Positions 10,826-21,000 of a DNA stretch of 64,000 nt are shown piece after piece. Position 1 is the first letter of the stretch, and each line of letters begins with the position of its first letter. This DNA is from Streptomyces sp. JB150 (lineage in GTDB: Bacteria > Actinomycetota > Actinomycetes > Streptomycetales > Streptomycetaceae): the NCBI RefSeq assembly GCF_011193355.1, contig NZ_CP049780.1:5065803-5129802 (forward strand). Reading direction: 5' to 3'. The notes below the pieces were generated by a model. That model searched no databases. It worked only from the letters and a program-made list of their open reading frames with translations, and was not told the DNA's origin. The position numbers and the translations under genes are program-made.

Positions 10826-11905
10826 GTGCCTGCTTTCCCACACAGCACCACCGCGACCGCGGTCGCCGTTCCACCGTCGCTCGCACTTCCGGTGATCGAG
10901 GCGGCGTTTCCCAGGCAATTGCACCCGTATTGGCCCAGGCTCCAGGAGAAGACCCGTACCTGGCTACTGGAAAAGCGGCTGATGCCGGCGGACAAGGTGG
11001 AGGAACATGCCGACGGCCTGTGCTACACCGACCTGATGGCCGGGTACTACCTCGGCGCTCCCGAGGAGGTCATGCAGGCGATCGGGGACTACAGCGCCTG
11101 GTTCTTCGTCTGGGACGACCGCCACGACCGGGACATCGTGCACCGCCGCCCGCAGGCCTGGGACCGGCTGCGCGCCCGTCTGCACACGGCCCTCGACCAC
11201 CCCCGGGGCCACCTGCGTCACGAGGACCCGGTGGTGGCCGCCTTCGCGGACAGTGTGCTGCGGCTGTACTCGTTCCTGCCCGGCACCTGGAACGCGCGGT
11301 TCGCCCGCCACTTCCACGCGGTGATCGAGGCGTACGACCGGGAATTCCGCAACCGTACCGAGGGAGTCGTGCCTTCGGTCGAGGAATACCTGGAACTGCG
11401 CCGGCTCACCTTCGCGCACTGGATCTGGACCGATCTGCTGGAACCGAGCGCGGGAATCGAACTGCCGGACCCGGTGCGGAAACACCCGGCATTTTGGCGG
11501 GCGGCCTTGCTCAGTCAGGAATTCGCCGCCTGGTACAACGACCTCTGTTCGCTGCCCAAGGAAATCGCGGGAGACGAGGTCCATAATCTCGGCATCAGTC
11601 TCATCACCCATGAAGGGCTGACCCTGGAAGAAGCGATCGCTGAAGTCCGGCAGCGCGTCGAGCGATGCATATCCGATTTCGTCACCGCCGAGCGGGAGGC
11701 ACTGCGGTTCGCCGACAGCCTCGACGACGGAACGGTGCGCGGAAAGGAACTCGCCGTCGCCGTGCGCACCTGCGTCGCGAATATGCGGAACTGGTTCAGC
11801 TCCGTGTACTGGTTCCACCACGAGTCCGGCCGGTATCGGGTGGACAGCTGGGACGACCGGTCCACGCCCCCGTACGTCGACAACGAAGCGGCAGGTGAGA
11901 AATGA
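10826..11905 (+). CDS. cyc1: Epi-isozizaene synthase (sesquiterpene cyclase)
   Basis: Class I terpene cyclase converting farnesyl diphosphate to epi-isozizaene, the precursor of the sesquiterpene antibiotic albaflavenone. The 359-residue protein carries the magnesium-binding motif DDRHD (97-101) and the second metal site NDLCSLPKE (237-245). Both are characteristic of the S. coelicolor enzyme, with DDRHD rather than the usual DDxxD. GTG 10826 is preceded by GAGAGGGG at 10812. Its stop overlaps the P450 start (ATGA), giving a two-gene operon. A 287-bp intergenic region upstream holds its promoter; no operator was recognised there. Confidence 0.95.
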   Translation: MPAFPHSTTATAVAVPPSLALPVIEAAFPRQLHPYWPRLQEKTRTWLLEKRLMPADKVEEHADGLCYTDLMAGYYLGAPEEVMQAIGDYSAWFFVWDDRHDRDIVHRRPQAWDRLRARLHTALDHPRGHLRHEDPVVAAFADSVLRLYSFLPGTWNARFARHFHAVIEAYDREFRNRTEGVVPSVEEYLELRRLTFAHWIWTDLLEPSAGIELPDPVRKHPAFWRAALLSQEFAAWYNDLCSLPKEIAGDEVHNLGISLITHEGLTLEEAIAEVRQRVERCISDFVTAEREALRFADSLDDGTVRGKELAVAVRTCVANMRNWFSSVYWFHHESGRYRVDSWDDRSTPPYVDNEAAGEK

Positions 11906-13281
11906 CCGTCGAGTCCGTCAAGCCCGCGGCCCACGACTCCGGCCGGGCACCGGAACTGCGCGAACCGCCCCTCGCCGGCGGAGCCGTACCGCTCCTCGGC
12001 CACGGACCGAAGCTCGTCCGCGACCCGCTGGCCTTCATGTCCCGGCTGCGCGAGCACGGCGACGTCGTCCGGCTCAGGCTCGGCCCCAAGACGGTGTACG
12101 CGGTCACCACCCCCGCGCTCACCGGCGCCCTCGCCCTCAGCCCCGACTTCAAGATCGACGGGCCGCTGTGGGAGTCCCTGGAGGGCCTGCTCGGCAAGGA
12201 GGGCGTGGCCACCGCCAACGGCCCCCGCCACCGCCGCCAGCGCCGCACCATCCAGCCCGCCTTCCGGCTGGACGCCATCCCCGCCTACGGGCCGGTCATG
12301 GAGGAGGAGGCGCACGCGCTGACCACCCGCTGGCGGCCCGGCGAGACCATCGACTGCACCGCCGAGTCGTTCCGGGTGGCCGTGCGGATCGCCGCCCGTT
12401 GCCTGCTGCGCGGCCAGTACATGGACGAGCGGGCCGAGCGGCTGTGCACCGCGCTCGCCGTCGTCTTCCAGGGCATGTACCGGCGGATGGTGATCCCGCT
12501 GGGGCCGCTGTACCGGCTGCCGCTGCCCGCCAACCGCGAACTCAACCGCGCTCTGGCCGATTTGCATCTGCTCGTCGACGAGATCATCGCCGAGCGCCGG
12601 GCATCCGGTCAAAAGCCGGACGATTTGCTGACGGCATTGCTGGAGGCAAAGGACGAGAATGGTGAGCCCATCGGGGAGCAGGAGATCCACGACCAGGTCG
12701 TCGCGATACTCACCCCCGGAAGCGAAACCGTCGCCTCCACGATCATGTGGCTGCTCCAGGTGCTCGCGGAACATCCCGAACACGCGGACAAGGTCCGGGA
12801 AGAGGTTGAATCCGTAACCGGTGGGCGTCCGGTGGCATTCGAGGACGTCCGCAAGCTGCGGCACACCAACAATGTCGTCGTCGAGGCGATGCGTTTGCGC
12901 CCGGCCGTCTGGATATTGACCAGGCGGGCGCTGACTGACACCATCCTCGGCGACTATCGCATTCCGGCGGGAGCCGACATCGTGTACAGCCCGTACGCGA
13001 TCCAGCGCGACCCGCAATCGTACGACCGCCACCTCGACTTCGACCCCGACCGATGGCTTCCGGAACGGGCCAAGGACATTCCGAAATATGCCATGAGCCC
13101 CTTCAGTGTGGGTAATCGGAAGTGCCCGAGCGACCACTTCTCGATGGCTCAGCTGACGCTCATCACGGCGGCCGCGGCGACGAAGTACCGCTTCGAGCAG
13201 GTGGCCGGCTCCGACGACGCCGCCCGCGTCGGCATCACGCTGCGGCCGCAGCGGCTGCTGCTGAGGCCCGTGCCCAGGTGA
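11902..13281 (+). CDS. cyp170A1: Cytochrome P450 CYP170A1-type albaflavenone monooxygenase
   Basis: 459-residue P450 that oxidises epi-isozizaene via albaflavenol to albaflavenone. The heme-ligand motif FSVGNRKC (Cys408), the K-helix EAMRLRP (ExxR) and the I-helix [10 protein letters not shown] are visible. In S. coelicolor CYP170A1 a second, terpene-synthase-like site that makes farnesenes has been reported; the DDLLT segment near residue 246 here matches its Asp-rich motif. It is translationally coupled to the upstream cyclase by a 4-bp overlap. The 3' end faces nrdB convergently, with a hairpin in between. Confidence 0.94.
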   Translation: MTVESVKPAAHDSGRAPELREPPLAGGAVPLLGHGPKLVRDPLAFMSRLREHGDVVRLRLGPKTVYAVTTPALTGALALSPDFKIDGPLWESLEGLLGKEGVATANGPRHRRQRRTIQPAFRLDAIPAYGPVMEEEAHALTTRWRPGETIDCTAESFRVAVRIAARCLLRGQYMDERAERLCTALAVVFQGMYRRMVIPLGPLYRLPLPANRELNRALADLHLLVDEIIAERRASGQKPDDLLTALLEAKDENGEPIGEQEIHDQVVAILTPGSETVASTIMWLLQVLAEHPEHADKVREEVESVTGGRPVAFEDVRKLRHTNNVVVEAMRLRPAVWILTRRALTDTILGDYRIPAGADIVYSPYAIQRDPQSYDRHLDFDPDRWLPERAKDIPKYAMSPFSVGNRKCPSDHFSMAQLTLITAAAATKYRFEQVAGSDDAARVGITLRPQRLLLRPVPR

Positions 13282-13290
13282 CGGCGGAAG

Positions 13291-13323
13291 GGCCGGGGTC
13301 GGCTCCTCGGGCCGGCCCCGGCC
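13291..13323. terminator. GC-rich hairpin between convergent cyp170A1 and nrdB
   Basis: GGCCGGGG at 13291-13298 pairs with CCCCGGCC at 13316-13323 around an internal smaller hairpin. It lies in the 70-bp gap between two converging genes. It lacks a U-tract, as is usual for Streptomyces terminators. Confidence 0.6.
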
Positions 13324-13351
13324 GCGTCGCACCGATGGCCTCGCGGGAGCC

Positions 13352-14365
13352 TCAGAAGTCCTCGTCCAGGTCCACGGTGCCCTCCACCGCGACCTGGTAC
13401 GCGGACGGGCGCCGCTCGAAGAAGTTGGTCAGCTCCTGGACGCCCTGCAGCTCCATGAAGGAGAACGGGTTCTCCGAGCCGTACACCGGGGCGAAGCCCA
13501 GCCGGGTCAGGCGCTGGTCGGCCACGCACTCCAGGTACTGCCGCATGGACTCGGTGTTCATGCCCGGCAGGCCGTCACCGCACAGGTCGCGGGCGAACTG
13601 CAGCTCCGCCTCGACGGCCTCCCGCAGCATGTCCGTCACCTCCTGCTGGAGCCGGTCGTCGAAGAGGTCGGGCTCCTCCTTGCGGACGGTGTCGACCACG
13701 TCGAACGCGAAGGACATGTGCATCGTCTCGTCGCGGAACACCCAGTTGGTGCCGGTCGCCAGGCCGTGCAGCAGGCCCCGGCTGCGGAACCAGTAGACGT
13801 AGGCGAACGCGCCGTAGAAGAACAGGCCCTCGATGCACGCGGCGAAGCAGATCAGGTTCAGCAGGAAACGGCGCCGGTCGGCCTTGGTCTCCAGCCGGTC
13901 GATCTCCTCGACCGAGTCCATCCACTTGAAGCAGAACTCGGCCTTCTCCCGGATGGACGGGATGTTCTCCACGGCCGCGAAGGCCGCCGCCCGGTCGTCC
14001 GGATCGGGCAGGTAGGTGTCCAGCAGCGTCAGATAGAACTGGACGTGGACGGCCTCCTCGAACAGCTGGCGCGACAGATACAGGCGCGCCTCGGGCGAGT
14101 TGATGTGCTTGTACAGCGTCAGCACCAGGTTGTTCGCCACGATCGAGTCGCCCGTCGCGAAGAACGCGACCAGCCGGCCGATCAGATGCTGCTCGCCCGG
14201 GGACAGCTTGGCGAGGTCGGCGACGTCCGAGTGGAGGTCGACCTCCTCCACGGTCCAGGTGTTCTTGATGGCGTCCCGGTAGCGCTCGTAGAAGTCCGGG
14301 TAGCGCATGGGGCGCAGGGTCAGCTCGAAGCCCGGGTCGAGGAGATTGGCGTTACGGGTGGTCAT
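13352..14365 (-). CDS. nrdB: Class Ia ribonucleoside-diphosphate reductase, beta subunit
   Basis: Small subunit carrying the diferric-tyrosyl radical cofactor of aerobic ribonucleotide reductase; 337 residues. The ligand and radical pattern E104-x2-H107-x3-Y111 (EEAVHVQFY) matches Asp84/Glu115/His118/Tyr122 of the class I family, with Asp73 upstream. The C-terminus ends in acidic LDEDF, fitting an R2 tail that docks on the alpha subunit. ATG 14365 shares its last base with the nrdA stop (TAATG), so the genes are coupled. The nrdS gene that follows nrdB in S. coelicolor is not present. Confidence 0.95.
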   Translation of the reverse strand: MTTRNANLLDPGFELTLRPMRYPDFYERYRDAIKNTWTVEEVDLHSDVADLAKLSPGEQHLIGRLVAFFATGDSIVANNLVLTLYKHINSPEARLYLSRQLFEEAVHVQFYLTLLDTYLPDPDDRAAAFAAVENIPSIREKAEFCFKWMDSVEEIDRLETKADRRRFLLNLICFAACIEGLFFYGAFAYVYWFRSRGLLHGLATGTNWVFRDETMHMSFAFDVVDTVRKEEPDLFDDRLQQEVTDMLREAVEAELQFARDLCGDGLPGMNTESMRQYLECVADQRLTRLGFAPVYGSENPFSFMELQGVQELTNFFERRPSAYQVAVEGTVDLDEDF

Positions 14366-16779
14366 TACTGGCAGGCCTCGCAGGACTCGGGGTTCTCAAG
14401 GGAGCAGGCGACCGCCTCGGGGTCGGCGGTCTGCTGCACGGGGACGGTGGGCTGCTGCGCCTGGGCGGCGCGGGCGATGCGCGTCGCGGGGCGCGAACGC
14501 AGGTAGTACGTCGTCTTCAGCCCGGACTTCCAGGCGTACGCGTACATCGAGGAGAGCTTGCCGATGGTCGGCGTCTCCAGGAAGAGGTTCAGGGACTGCG
14601 CCTGGTCCAGGAACGGGGTGCGGGCCGCGGCCATGTCGATCAGGCCGCGCTGCGGGATCTCCCACGCCGTGCGGTACAGCCGCCGGACGTCCTCGGGGAT
14701 CCACGCGAAGCCCTGCACCGAGCCGTTCGCGTCGCGCAGCGCCTCACGGGTGCGGGCGTCCCACACGCCGAGCTTCTTCAGGTCGGCGACCAGGTAGGAG
14801 TTGACCTGGAGGAACTCGCCGGACAGCGTCTCGCGCTTGAACAGGTTGGACACCTGCGGCTCGATGCACTCGTAGACGCCCGCGATCGAGGCGATGGTGG
14901 CGGTCGGCGCGATGGCCAGCAGCAGCGAGTTGCGCATGCCGACCGACGCGATCCGCTCCCGCAGTGCCGCCCAGCGCTCCGGCCAGGTCAGCTCCACGTC
15001 GTAGTGGTCGGGGTGCAGCACCCCGCGCGCGGTGCGGGTCTTCTCCCAGGCGGGCAGCGGGCCGTTGCGCTCGGCGAGGTCGGCGGACGCCTCGTACGCG
15101 GCGAGCATGATCCGCTCGGCGATCCGCGTGGACAGCGCCTTCGCCTCGGCCGAGTCGAAGGGCAGCCGCAGCTTGAAGAACACGTCCTGCAGACCCATCG
15201 CGCCGAGGCCCACCGGACGCCACTTGGCGTTGGAGCGGCCCGCCTGCTCGGTCGGGTAGAAGTTGATGTCCACGACGCGGTCGAGGAACGTGACGGCGGT
15301 GCGGACGGTGGCGTCCAGCCGCTCCCAGTCGATGTCCTGACGGGCCGGGTCCACGAAGGCGCCGAGGTTGACGGAGCCCAGGTTGCAGACCGCCGTCTCG
15401 CCGTCGTCGGTGACCTCCAGGATCTCCGTGCAGAGGTTGGAGGAGTGGATGACGTGGCCCGGCTCGGCGGTCTGGTTGGCGGTGCGGTTGGCGGCGTCCT
15501 TGAACGTCATCCAGCCGTTGCCGGTCTGCGCGAGGGTGCGCATCATCCGGCCGTACAGATCACGGGCGGGCATGGTCTTCTTCGCGAGGCCCTTCGCCTC
15601 GGCCGCGCGGTAGGCCGCGTCGAACTCCTCGCCGTACAGGTCGACCAGCTCCGGCACGTCGGACGGCGAGAACAGCGACCACTGCTCGTCGGCGTTCACG
15701 CGGCGCATGAACTCGTCCGGCACCCAGTGCGCGAGGTTCAGGTTGTGCGTGCGGCGGGCGTCCTCGCCCGTGTTGTCGCGCAGCTCCAGGAACTCCTCGA
15801 TGTCGGCGTGCCAGGTCTCCAGGTAGACCGCGGCCGCGCCCTTGCGCCGGCCGCCCTGGTTCACCGCGGCGACCGAGGCGTCGAGGGTCTTCAGGAAGGG
15901 GACGATGCCGTTGGAGTGGCCGTTGGTGCCGCGGATCAGCGAACCGCGCGCGCGGATCCGGCTGTACGACAGGCCGATGCCGCCGGCGTGCTTCGACAGG
16001 CGGGCGACCTGGTGGTAGCGGTCGTAGATGGAGTCCAGCTCGTCCTTGGGGGAGTCCAGGAGGTAGCAGGACGACATCTGGGGGTGCCGGGTGCCGGAGT
16101 TGAACAGCGTGGGGGAGGAGGGGAGGTAGTCGAGGCGGCTCATGAGCCCGTAGAGCGCCGCGACCTCCTCCACGGAGCGGGTGGTGTCGTCCTCGGCGAG
16201 ACCGGCGGCGACGCGCAGCAGGAAGTGCTGGGGCGTCTCGATCACCTTGCGGGTGATCGGGTGGCGCAGCAGATAGCGGCTGTGCAGGGTGCGCAGGCCG
16301 AAGTAGCCGAAGCGGTCGTCGGCGGCGCGGTCGACGAGGGCGTCCAGGCGTTCGGCGTGCAGCCGGACGAACGCGGCGGTGCGGTCGGCGATCAGGCCCT
16401 CGCGGTGGCCGACGGCGACGGACTCGGTGAACGACGTGACGCCCTGCGAGGCGGCCTCGGCGGTGATGCCGATCGCCAGCAGCCGGGCGGCCAGCCGGCT
16501 GTAGGCCGGGTCCTCGGAGATGAGCCCGGCGGCCGCCTCCGTGGCCAGCTCGCGCAGCTCCGTCTCGTCCGCGCGGGCGGAGCGGCCGCGCAGCGCGGCG
16601 GCGGCGACCCGGCCGGGGTCGGCGTCGGGGAGATCGGCGGTCAGCTCGGTCAGGGTCCGCAGCAGCGCGGCGCCGGGACCGTCGGCGTCCTGGGACGGCA
16701 CGGCCGCGTCGTGGGACGGGACCGCTGCGGGGTGGGACGGGACCGCTGCTGAGGCCGGATCTGCGGGCGCGATGGTCAC
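14365..16779 (-). CDS. nrdA: Class Ia ribonucleoside-diphosphate reductase, alpha subunit
   Basis: Large catalytic subunit, 804 residues from GTG 16779, reducing ribonucleoside diphosphates with NrdB. Active-site features include the SSCYLLD cysteine, NLCTEI, and the C-terminal redox pair in ESCEACQ. An ATP-cone-like region occupies residues 35-130. The first 30 residues contain three near-identical heptads (AAVPSHP, AAVPSHD, AAVPSQD) encoded by a 21-bp tandem repeat. Expression is expected to be controlled by NrdR at tandem boxes and by a cobalamin riboswitch in the 300-bp leader, so that the operon is off when B12 is plentiful and the class II enzyme can work. Confidence 0.95.
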   Translation of the reverse strand: MTIAPADPASAAVPSHPAAVPSHDAAVPSQDADGPGAALLRTLTELTADLPDADPGRVAAAALRGRSARADETELRELATEAAAGLISEDPAYSRLAARLLAIGITAEAASQGVTSFTESVAVGHREGLIADRTAAFVRLHAERLDALVDRAADDRFGYFGLRTLHSRYLLRHPITRKVIETPQHFLLRVAAGLAEDDTTRSVEEVAALYGLMSRLDYLPSSPTLFNSGTRHPQMSSCYLLDSPKDELDSIYDRYHQVARLSKHAGGIGLSYSRIRARGSLIRGTNGHSNGIVPFLKTLDASVAAVNQGGRRKGAAAVYLETWHADIEEFLELRDNTGEDARRTHNLNLAHWVPDEFMRRVNADEQWSLFSPSDVPELVDLYGEEFDAAYRAAEAKGLAKKTMPARDLYGRMMRTLAQTGNGWMTFKDAANRTANQTAEPGHVIHSSNLCTEILEVTDDGETAVCNLGSVNLGAFVDPARQDIDWERLDATVRTAVTFLDRVVDINFYPTEQAGRSNAKWRPVGLGAMGLQDVFFKLRLPFDSAEAKALSTRIAERIMLAAYEASADLAERNGPLPAWEKTRTARGVLHPDHYDVELTWPERWAALRERIASVGMRNSLLLAIAPTATIASIAGVYECIEPQVSNLFKRETLSGEFLQVNSYLVADLKKLGVWDARTREALRDANGSVQGFAWIPEDVRRLYRTAWEIPQRGLIDMAAARTPFLDQAQSLNLFLETPTIGKLSSMYAYAWKSGLKTTYYLRSRPATRIARAAQAQQPTVPVQQTADPEAVACSLENPESCEACQ
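16691..16753. repeat. Three 21-bp tandem repeats in the 5' end of nrdA
   Basis: Copies at 16691-16711, 16712-16732 and 16733-16753 begin TGGGACGG and are nearly identical; the period keeps the reading frame. They encode the repeated AAVPS heptads at the NrdA N-terminus, outside the conserved domains. Confidence 0.85.
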
Positions 16780-16910
16780 GTGGGGGCTCTCCCTCGCTCG
16801 GCACGGGGGCCTGCGAGGGCAGGGGGCAGCTCACGAGCGCACGCGGGCGTCGCGTCCACCGGCCCATTCCACGAGGCCCGGACGTCGGGCGCCCGGACCG
16901 GACGGCCGGG

Positions 16911-17022
16911 CGCACTGTCGGCAGGTCCTCGGACTGACTCCCATACACGCCTATACGGGTATGGGTACACCGTTGCGGGACAGTTCCGGATTCCCACCGG
17001 ATTCCCCTGCGGCGACAGCGAG
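16911..17022 (-). promoter_or_regulatory. Cobalamin (B12) riboswitch upstream of nrdA
   Basis: Read on the minus strand, the leader contains GGGGAATCCGGTGGGAATCC, then CTGTCCCGCAACGGTG, and ends with the B12-box-like AGTCAGTCCGAGGACCTGCC. All follow the cobalamin riboswitch consensus. The P1 arms CTGTCG (around 17014-17019) and CGACAG (around 16915-16920) close the aptamer. About 130 nt separate it from the nrdA GTG. In Streptomyces, coenzyme B12 represses the class Ia operon through such an element. Confidence 0.92.
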
Positions 17023-17026
17023 CATG

Positions 17027-17073
17027 AGCATACATGTTGTGCCGGGTGGCGGTAGCACCCCCAGATGTTGTGT
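17027..17073 (-). promoter_or_regulatory. Tandem NrdR boxes in the nrdA promoter
   Basis: On the minus strand ACACAACATCTGGGGG (17073-17058) and GCACAACATGTATGCT (17042-17027) share a (A/G)CACAACAT core. They are spaced 31 bp apart, about three helical turns, as usual for paired NrdR boxes. They sit directly upstream of the riboswitch. Confidence 0.7.
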
Positions 17074-17083
17074 CGGGCCGGTT

Positions 17084-17659
17084 TCAGAGGGTCAACTCAT
17101 AGGTGAGCAGAGTGATGTCGTCCAACTCCGGCAGCGGCTTCCAGTCGCGCTCGGGGGTGCGCACGAAGCCCAGGCGTTCGTAGACGCGGTGGGCGGAGCG
17201 CATGGCGCGCTGGGACGACAGGACGACGCGGACACAGCCCGGGGTGGCGCGGGCCCGGTCGACGCAGGCGCGCACCAGGGCCGCGCCGACCCCGCGGCGC
17301 CGGGCCTCGTGCGCGACGGCCAGCATGCGTATCTCGGCCTCGCCGGGGCCCGCGATGTCGGCCATCGGCCCACCGGAGGGGACGAACGTCACACCGCCGA
17401 CGACCCGCTCTCCCTCCTCCGCCGCCCGCTCACTCCCCTCCGTCAGCCGCTGTCCCTGCTCCGCCGCCCGCCCTTGTTCCCTCGCCACGGCGACCAGCAC
17501 CTCCGCGGCGGCCGCCCGTTTCGCCACGTCTCTCAGCTCGTGCAGATACGCGTCGCTCTCCCCGAAGTCGAGCAGGCCGTCCCGGAGATAGGCCTGGGCG
17601 GTGAGCTCGGCGACGGCGTCGTACTCGGCGGGCGTGACGGGGCGGATGACGATCTCCAT
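17084..17659 (-). CDS. GNAT-family N-acetyltransferase
   Basis: 191-residue acetyltransferase-fold protein. The acetyl-CoA-binding motif A is EIRMLAVAHEARRRGVGAAL (R-x2-G-x-G/A), and motif B is HRVYERLGFVRTPERDW near the C-terminus. ATG 17659 (MEIVIRPV) was preferred to an upstream GTG because the GNAT beta-1 strand starts there. A Glu/Arg-rich insertion (about residues 65-90) separates beta strands 2 and 3. It ends 11 bp before the NrdR boxes of nrdA. Substrate unknown. Confidence 0.85.
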   Translation of the reverse strand: MEIVIRPVTPAEYDAVAELTAQAYLRDGLLDFGESDAYLHELRDVAKRAAAAEVLVAVAREQGRAAEQGQRLTEGSERAAEEGERVVGGVTFVPSGGPMADIAGPGEAEIRMLAVAHEARRRGVGAALVRACVDRARATPGCVRVVLSSQRAMRSAHRVYERLGFVRTPERDWKPLPELDDITLLTYELTL

Positions 17660-17862
17660 GGGACCGAGTGTGCCGAAGGGGTGTGACATCGTCCGGGGTT
17701 TTCCCCAGGGGCGCCGGGGCCCCGCAGCCGGGTTGCGGGCCCCCGCCGGAGTGATTCCATGGAAACAGGACTCCCGTGAAGGAGAAGCGTCATGCCGGGG
17801 GTCGCCGGACCGGGGCGGGGGCGCTCCAGGCCGAGGGGCGCGCCGTACCCAGAGGCCACATC

Positions 17863-17962
17863 ATGCCGAAGGCCGCACCATGACCAAGGCCGCACCGTGA
17901 CCAGGCCGCACCGTGACCAAGGCCGCACCCTGACGAAGGCCGCACCGTGACCGGGGCCGTCC
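17863..17962. repeat. Six-copy 16-17-bp tandem repeat (minisatellite)
   Basis: Consecutive copies start at 17863, 17880, 17897, 17913, 17930 and 17947 with consensus GTGACCAAGGCCGCACC. The middle copies are nearly identical, and the outer ones are degenerate. The array lies in the roughly 360-bp stretch between the GNAT and NACHT-like genes, just upstream of the NACHT start. The rest of that stretch (17660-17862) shows no gene. Confidence 0.9.
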
Positions 17963-18017
17963 CGTGACACGGGTCGTACGGCACCCGCCGGGCAGGCGGC
18001 GCCCGCGCGACGCGCCG

Positions 18018-21000
18018 ATGTCGACACTCGAACTGCGGCGCGCGGCGAGCCGGGTGCGGCACCGCCTGCTCGGCTACTGGCACGCCCTGACGATCCGTCT
18101 GGAGGCCCGGCGCGGCGCCACCCGCCCCGGCAAATGGCGCCGATGGCTCTCCTACACCACCGTGACCCGGATCATCTGGCTGCTGGGCGCGCTGCTGGTC
18201 GTCGCCTGGTGCGGGGAGGCCGTCTACAACCTCGCCACCGGGAAGGACACCGCCATCGACCGCCTGGGCGGCGACACCAACGGCCTCGACGACCTCCTGC
18301 GCTTCATCGGCCCCGTCCTCACCGCCTCCGTCGCCGCCGCCCTCTTCCTGTTCTGGTGGTACAGCTGGACCAAGCGCCGCTACCTCGCCCGCGCCCGCTC
18401 CTGCCCGCGCCGGCTGGTGCTCACCGCCGGACCGGACATCGACCGGATCGTGGGCCGCGAGGAGGTCGCCCAGGTGATCGCCGAGCGGCTGCGGCAGCGC
18501 GAGACACGGCGGCCGTACCTGCTCGTCGGCGGCGTCGGCGCGGGCAATACCGCCGTCCTGGTACGGCTGACCGAGCTGCTCGCCCGGCAGCGGGCCGTAC
18601 CGGTGCCCGTCCGGCTGCGCGACGCGGACCGCGGCAGCGCCCTGAACTTCGAACTGCTCGCCAAGCAGCGGTTCGCCGAGGAAGCACCGCGCGGCATCCT
18701 CGCCCGCACCAAGAACGAGCGGGTCTGGCAGCAACTGCTCGCCGACGACAAGGTGGTCGTCATCGCCGACGGCCTGGAGGAGGCCCTGCTCGACGAGAGC
18801 GCGCAGCAGAGCCGGGACAACATCATCCGCCTCGCCATCGAACGCGCCCACGCCGAGCGACTGCCCCTGGTCATCGCCTCCCGGCCGCACAGCCCGCTGG
18901 AGAGCACACCCGCCGCGATCGTGGAGCTGGAGCCGCTGAGCGAGGAGGAGGCACTGCACTTCGTCGCCTCCCGGGTCCCCGACACCGACGAGCGCCGGGT
19001 GGACTGGATCGTGGAGACGGCCGAGGTCACCGAGTCGCCGATCTACCTCCAGATCGCCCGCGACCTGCACCAGCACGGCCTGCTCGAACGGGACCGCCCG
19101 CGCGACGACCCCTACCGGCTCGACACCCGCAGCCGGGACCGCGGCACCCTGCGGCTGTGGCTGCTGGAGACCTGGGAGACCGCGCTGTGCGACGGCCTGC
19201 TGCGGGACACCGTGGCGGTCGGCCCGCGCGAGCGGCGCGAGACCCTGGAAGTGGTCTGCGCCCTCGCCTGCGTGGGCCTGCTCCAGGACAAACTCGAGGT
19301 CGGCTTCGCCGAGTTGCTCGACCAGGACATCCACGCCGGCCCCGCCCGGCGCGCCCGTACCCGCGCCGACCACCTCTGGTCCGCCCGGCGCGGCTTCGAC
19401 CGGTACGGCGGACACGGCACCGTCTTCTCCGCATGGCACCGCCAGCGGATCTGGGGCGCGCTCTGCGACCGGCTCGGCGACGAGACCAGCCGGCGGCTGC
19501 GCGAGGGGAACCGGGACCAGTGCCACGCCCTGCTCGCCGCCTTCATCGGGAACGCGGACAAGCTGCAGCTCGTCGAGGGCTTCGAGAAGAAGGTCCGCTT
19601 CCCGCACAGCATCATCCAGGCCTACTTCGGTTTCCGCGTCCTCAACCACCTGGGCGAACCGGAGGCCGGCCGGCTGGTCGAACAGGCGCTGCAGCCGCCC
19701 GGACCCAGCCGTGAACTGCTCATCTCCCTCGTCCTGCTGTCCCGCCGCCGGGCGGCGGAACTCACGGCGGGCGGCGCCGGGGTGCGCGCCGAGCTCGGCA
19801 AGGAGGTCCGGGAGCGGTGGCGGCAGACCTCCGCGCGCGGACGCACCCTGGCCCGCCGGCTGTACGCCGCCGCCCAGCGCCGTACCGACGACCCCAAGGC
19901 CCTCGACCTGTACGCGGCGGCCGTCGAGGTGGAGAGTGTGGAGGCCGACCCGCGGTTCCTCGCGGACATCGTCGCCGCCGTGCACGCCCGCTGGACCCGC
20001 TTCAAGGGCGATCCGCGCAGCCTCCAGGACGCCAAGCTCAGGCTGCTCAAACAGCTCGGGGCGGCGCTGCGCCAGGTCTCCGACCGGATGGACACCACTC
20101 CCCTGTACTGGCAGCTGTTCCGGATGGGCACCGTGGAGCCCTCGTACCGGATCCGCCTGGCCGCCGCGCAGGAGTTCGGCAGCGGGGGCAACGCGGCGTT
20201 CGCCGTGATCCGGGAGCGGGTCGGGCTGACCACCGATCCGATCGAGGAGTACACCACCGCGATCCACGACCTGAAAGCCTGGAAGCGGCGGGAGTACGAG
20301 GCGTGGGCCGCGCAGATGACGCGCGCCCGCAGCGCCCGGGGCAGCGCGCGGGCGCGGACGCCGCAGCGGGTCGAGGGACTGATGCGCCGGCGACGGGCGT
20401 TGAACCAGCGCTACCGGGAACGGCGGGTCACCCTCTTCCGGGAGTTCGTGATGCGGGCCTGGATGGTGCCCATGCTGCTGGGCTCCGTCGACGACGCGCA
20501 CCGCGACGAGGCCCGTGAGCGGCTGACCCGGTGGCTGCGCCACCTGGACCCGAAGTACACCGGCGGCACGCCCGATCTGCCGCTCGCCCTGGAGACGGCG
20601 CTGGCCCAGGGCTTCAAGTACGCGGCGAACCGCCGCAAACGGCATCCGGACACCTACCCGGGCAACCGCGCGGAGCTGATCCGCCAGGCGGAGACCGTGC
20701 TCCAGCGGTCCCGCTGCTGGTACAGCCAGCTCTCGCTGCTCCAGGCACTGTGCCTGTGGGAGCTGCCGGACACCGCGGGCCGGCACGAGCACGGCCGCGC
20801 CGGCAGCGGGCCGGACGAGCGCCCGGACGGGACGCGCCGCAGGGGCACCGGCATCGGCGGGGCGAGCGCCGTCCAGACCGTGGAACGGTGGCTGTCGATG
20901 GCCGGTACGGTGAACCGGGCGCCCGGTGGGTCCGTCGGGTCCAGTGGGTCAGGCGGGTCCGGTGCGTCGGGCGGGTCCGGCGGGCAGGGGCAGCGGCGGC

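Noticed and set aside
10826..13281. Possibility of a larger terpene gene cluster around the albaflavenone genes
   Set aside because: Flanking genes are deformylase and ribonucleotide reductase. No prenyltransferase or regulator is adjacent, so it is the usual two-gene operon.
17790..20792. 1000-codon open frame on the minus strand opposite the NACHT-like gene
   Set aside because: Composition is Gly/Pro/Val/Asp-rich without domains. The plus frame has membrane helices, P-loop elements and proper codon bias, so this is a high-GC shadow.
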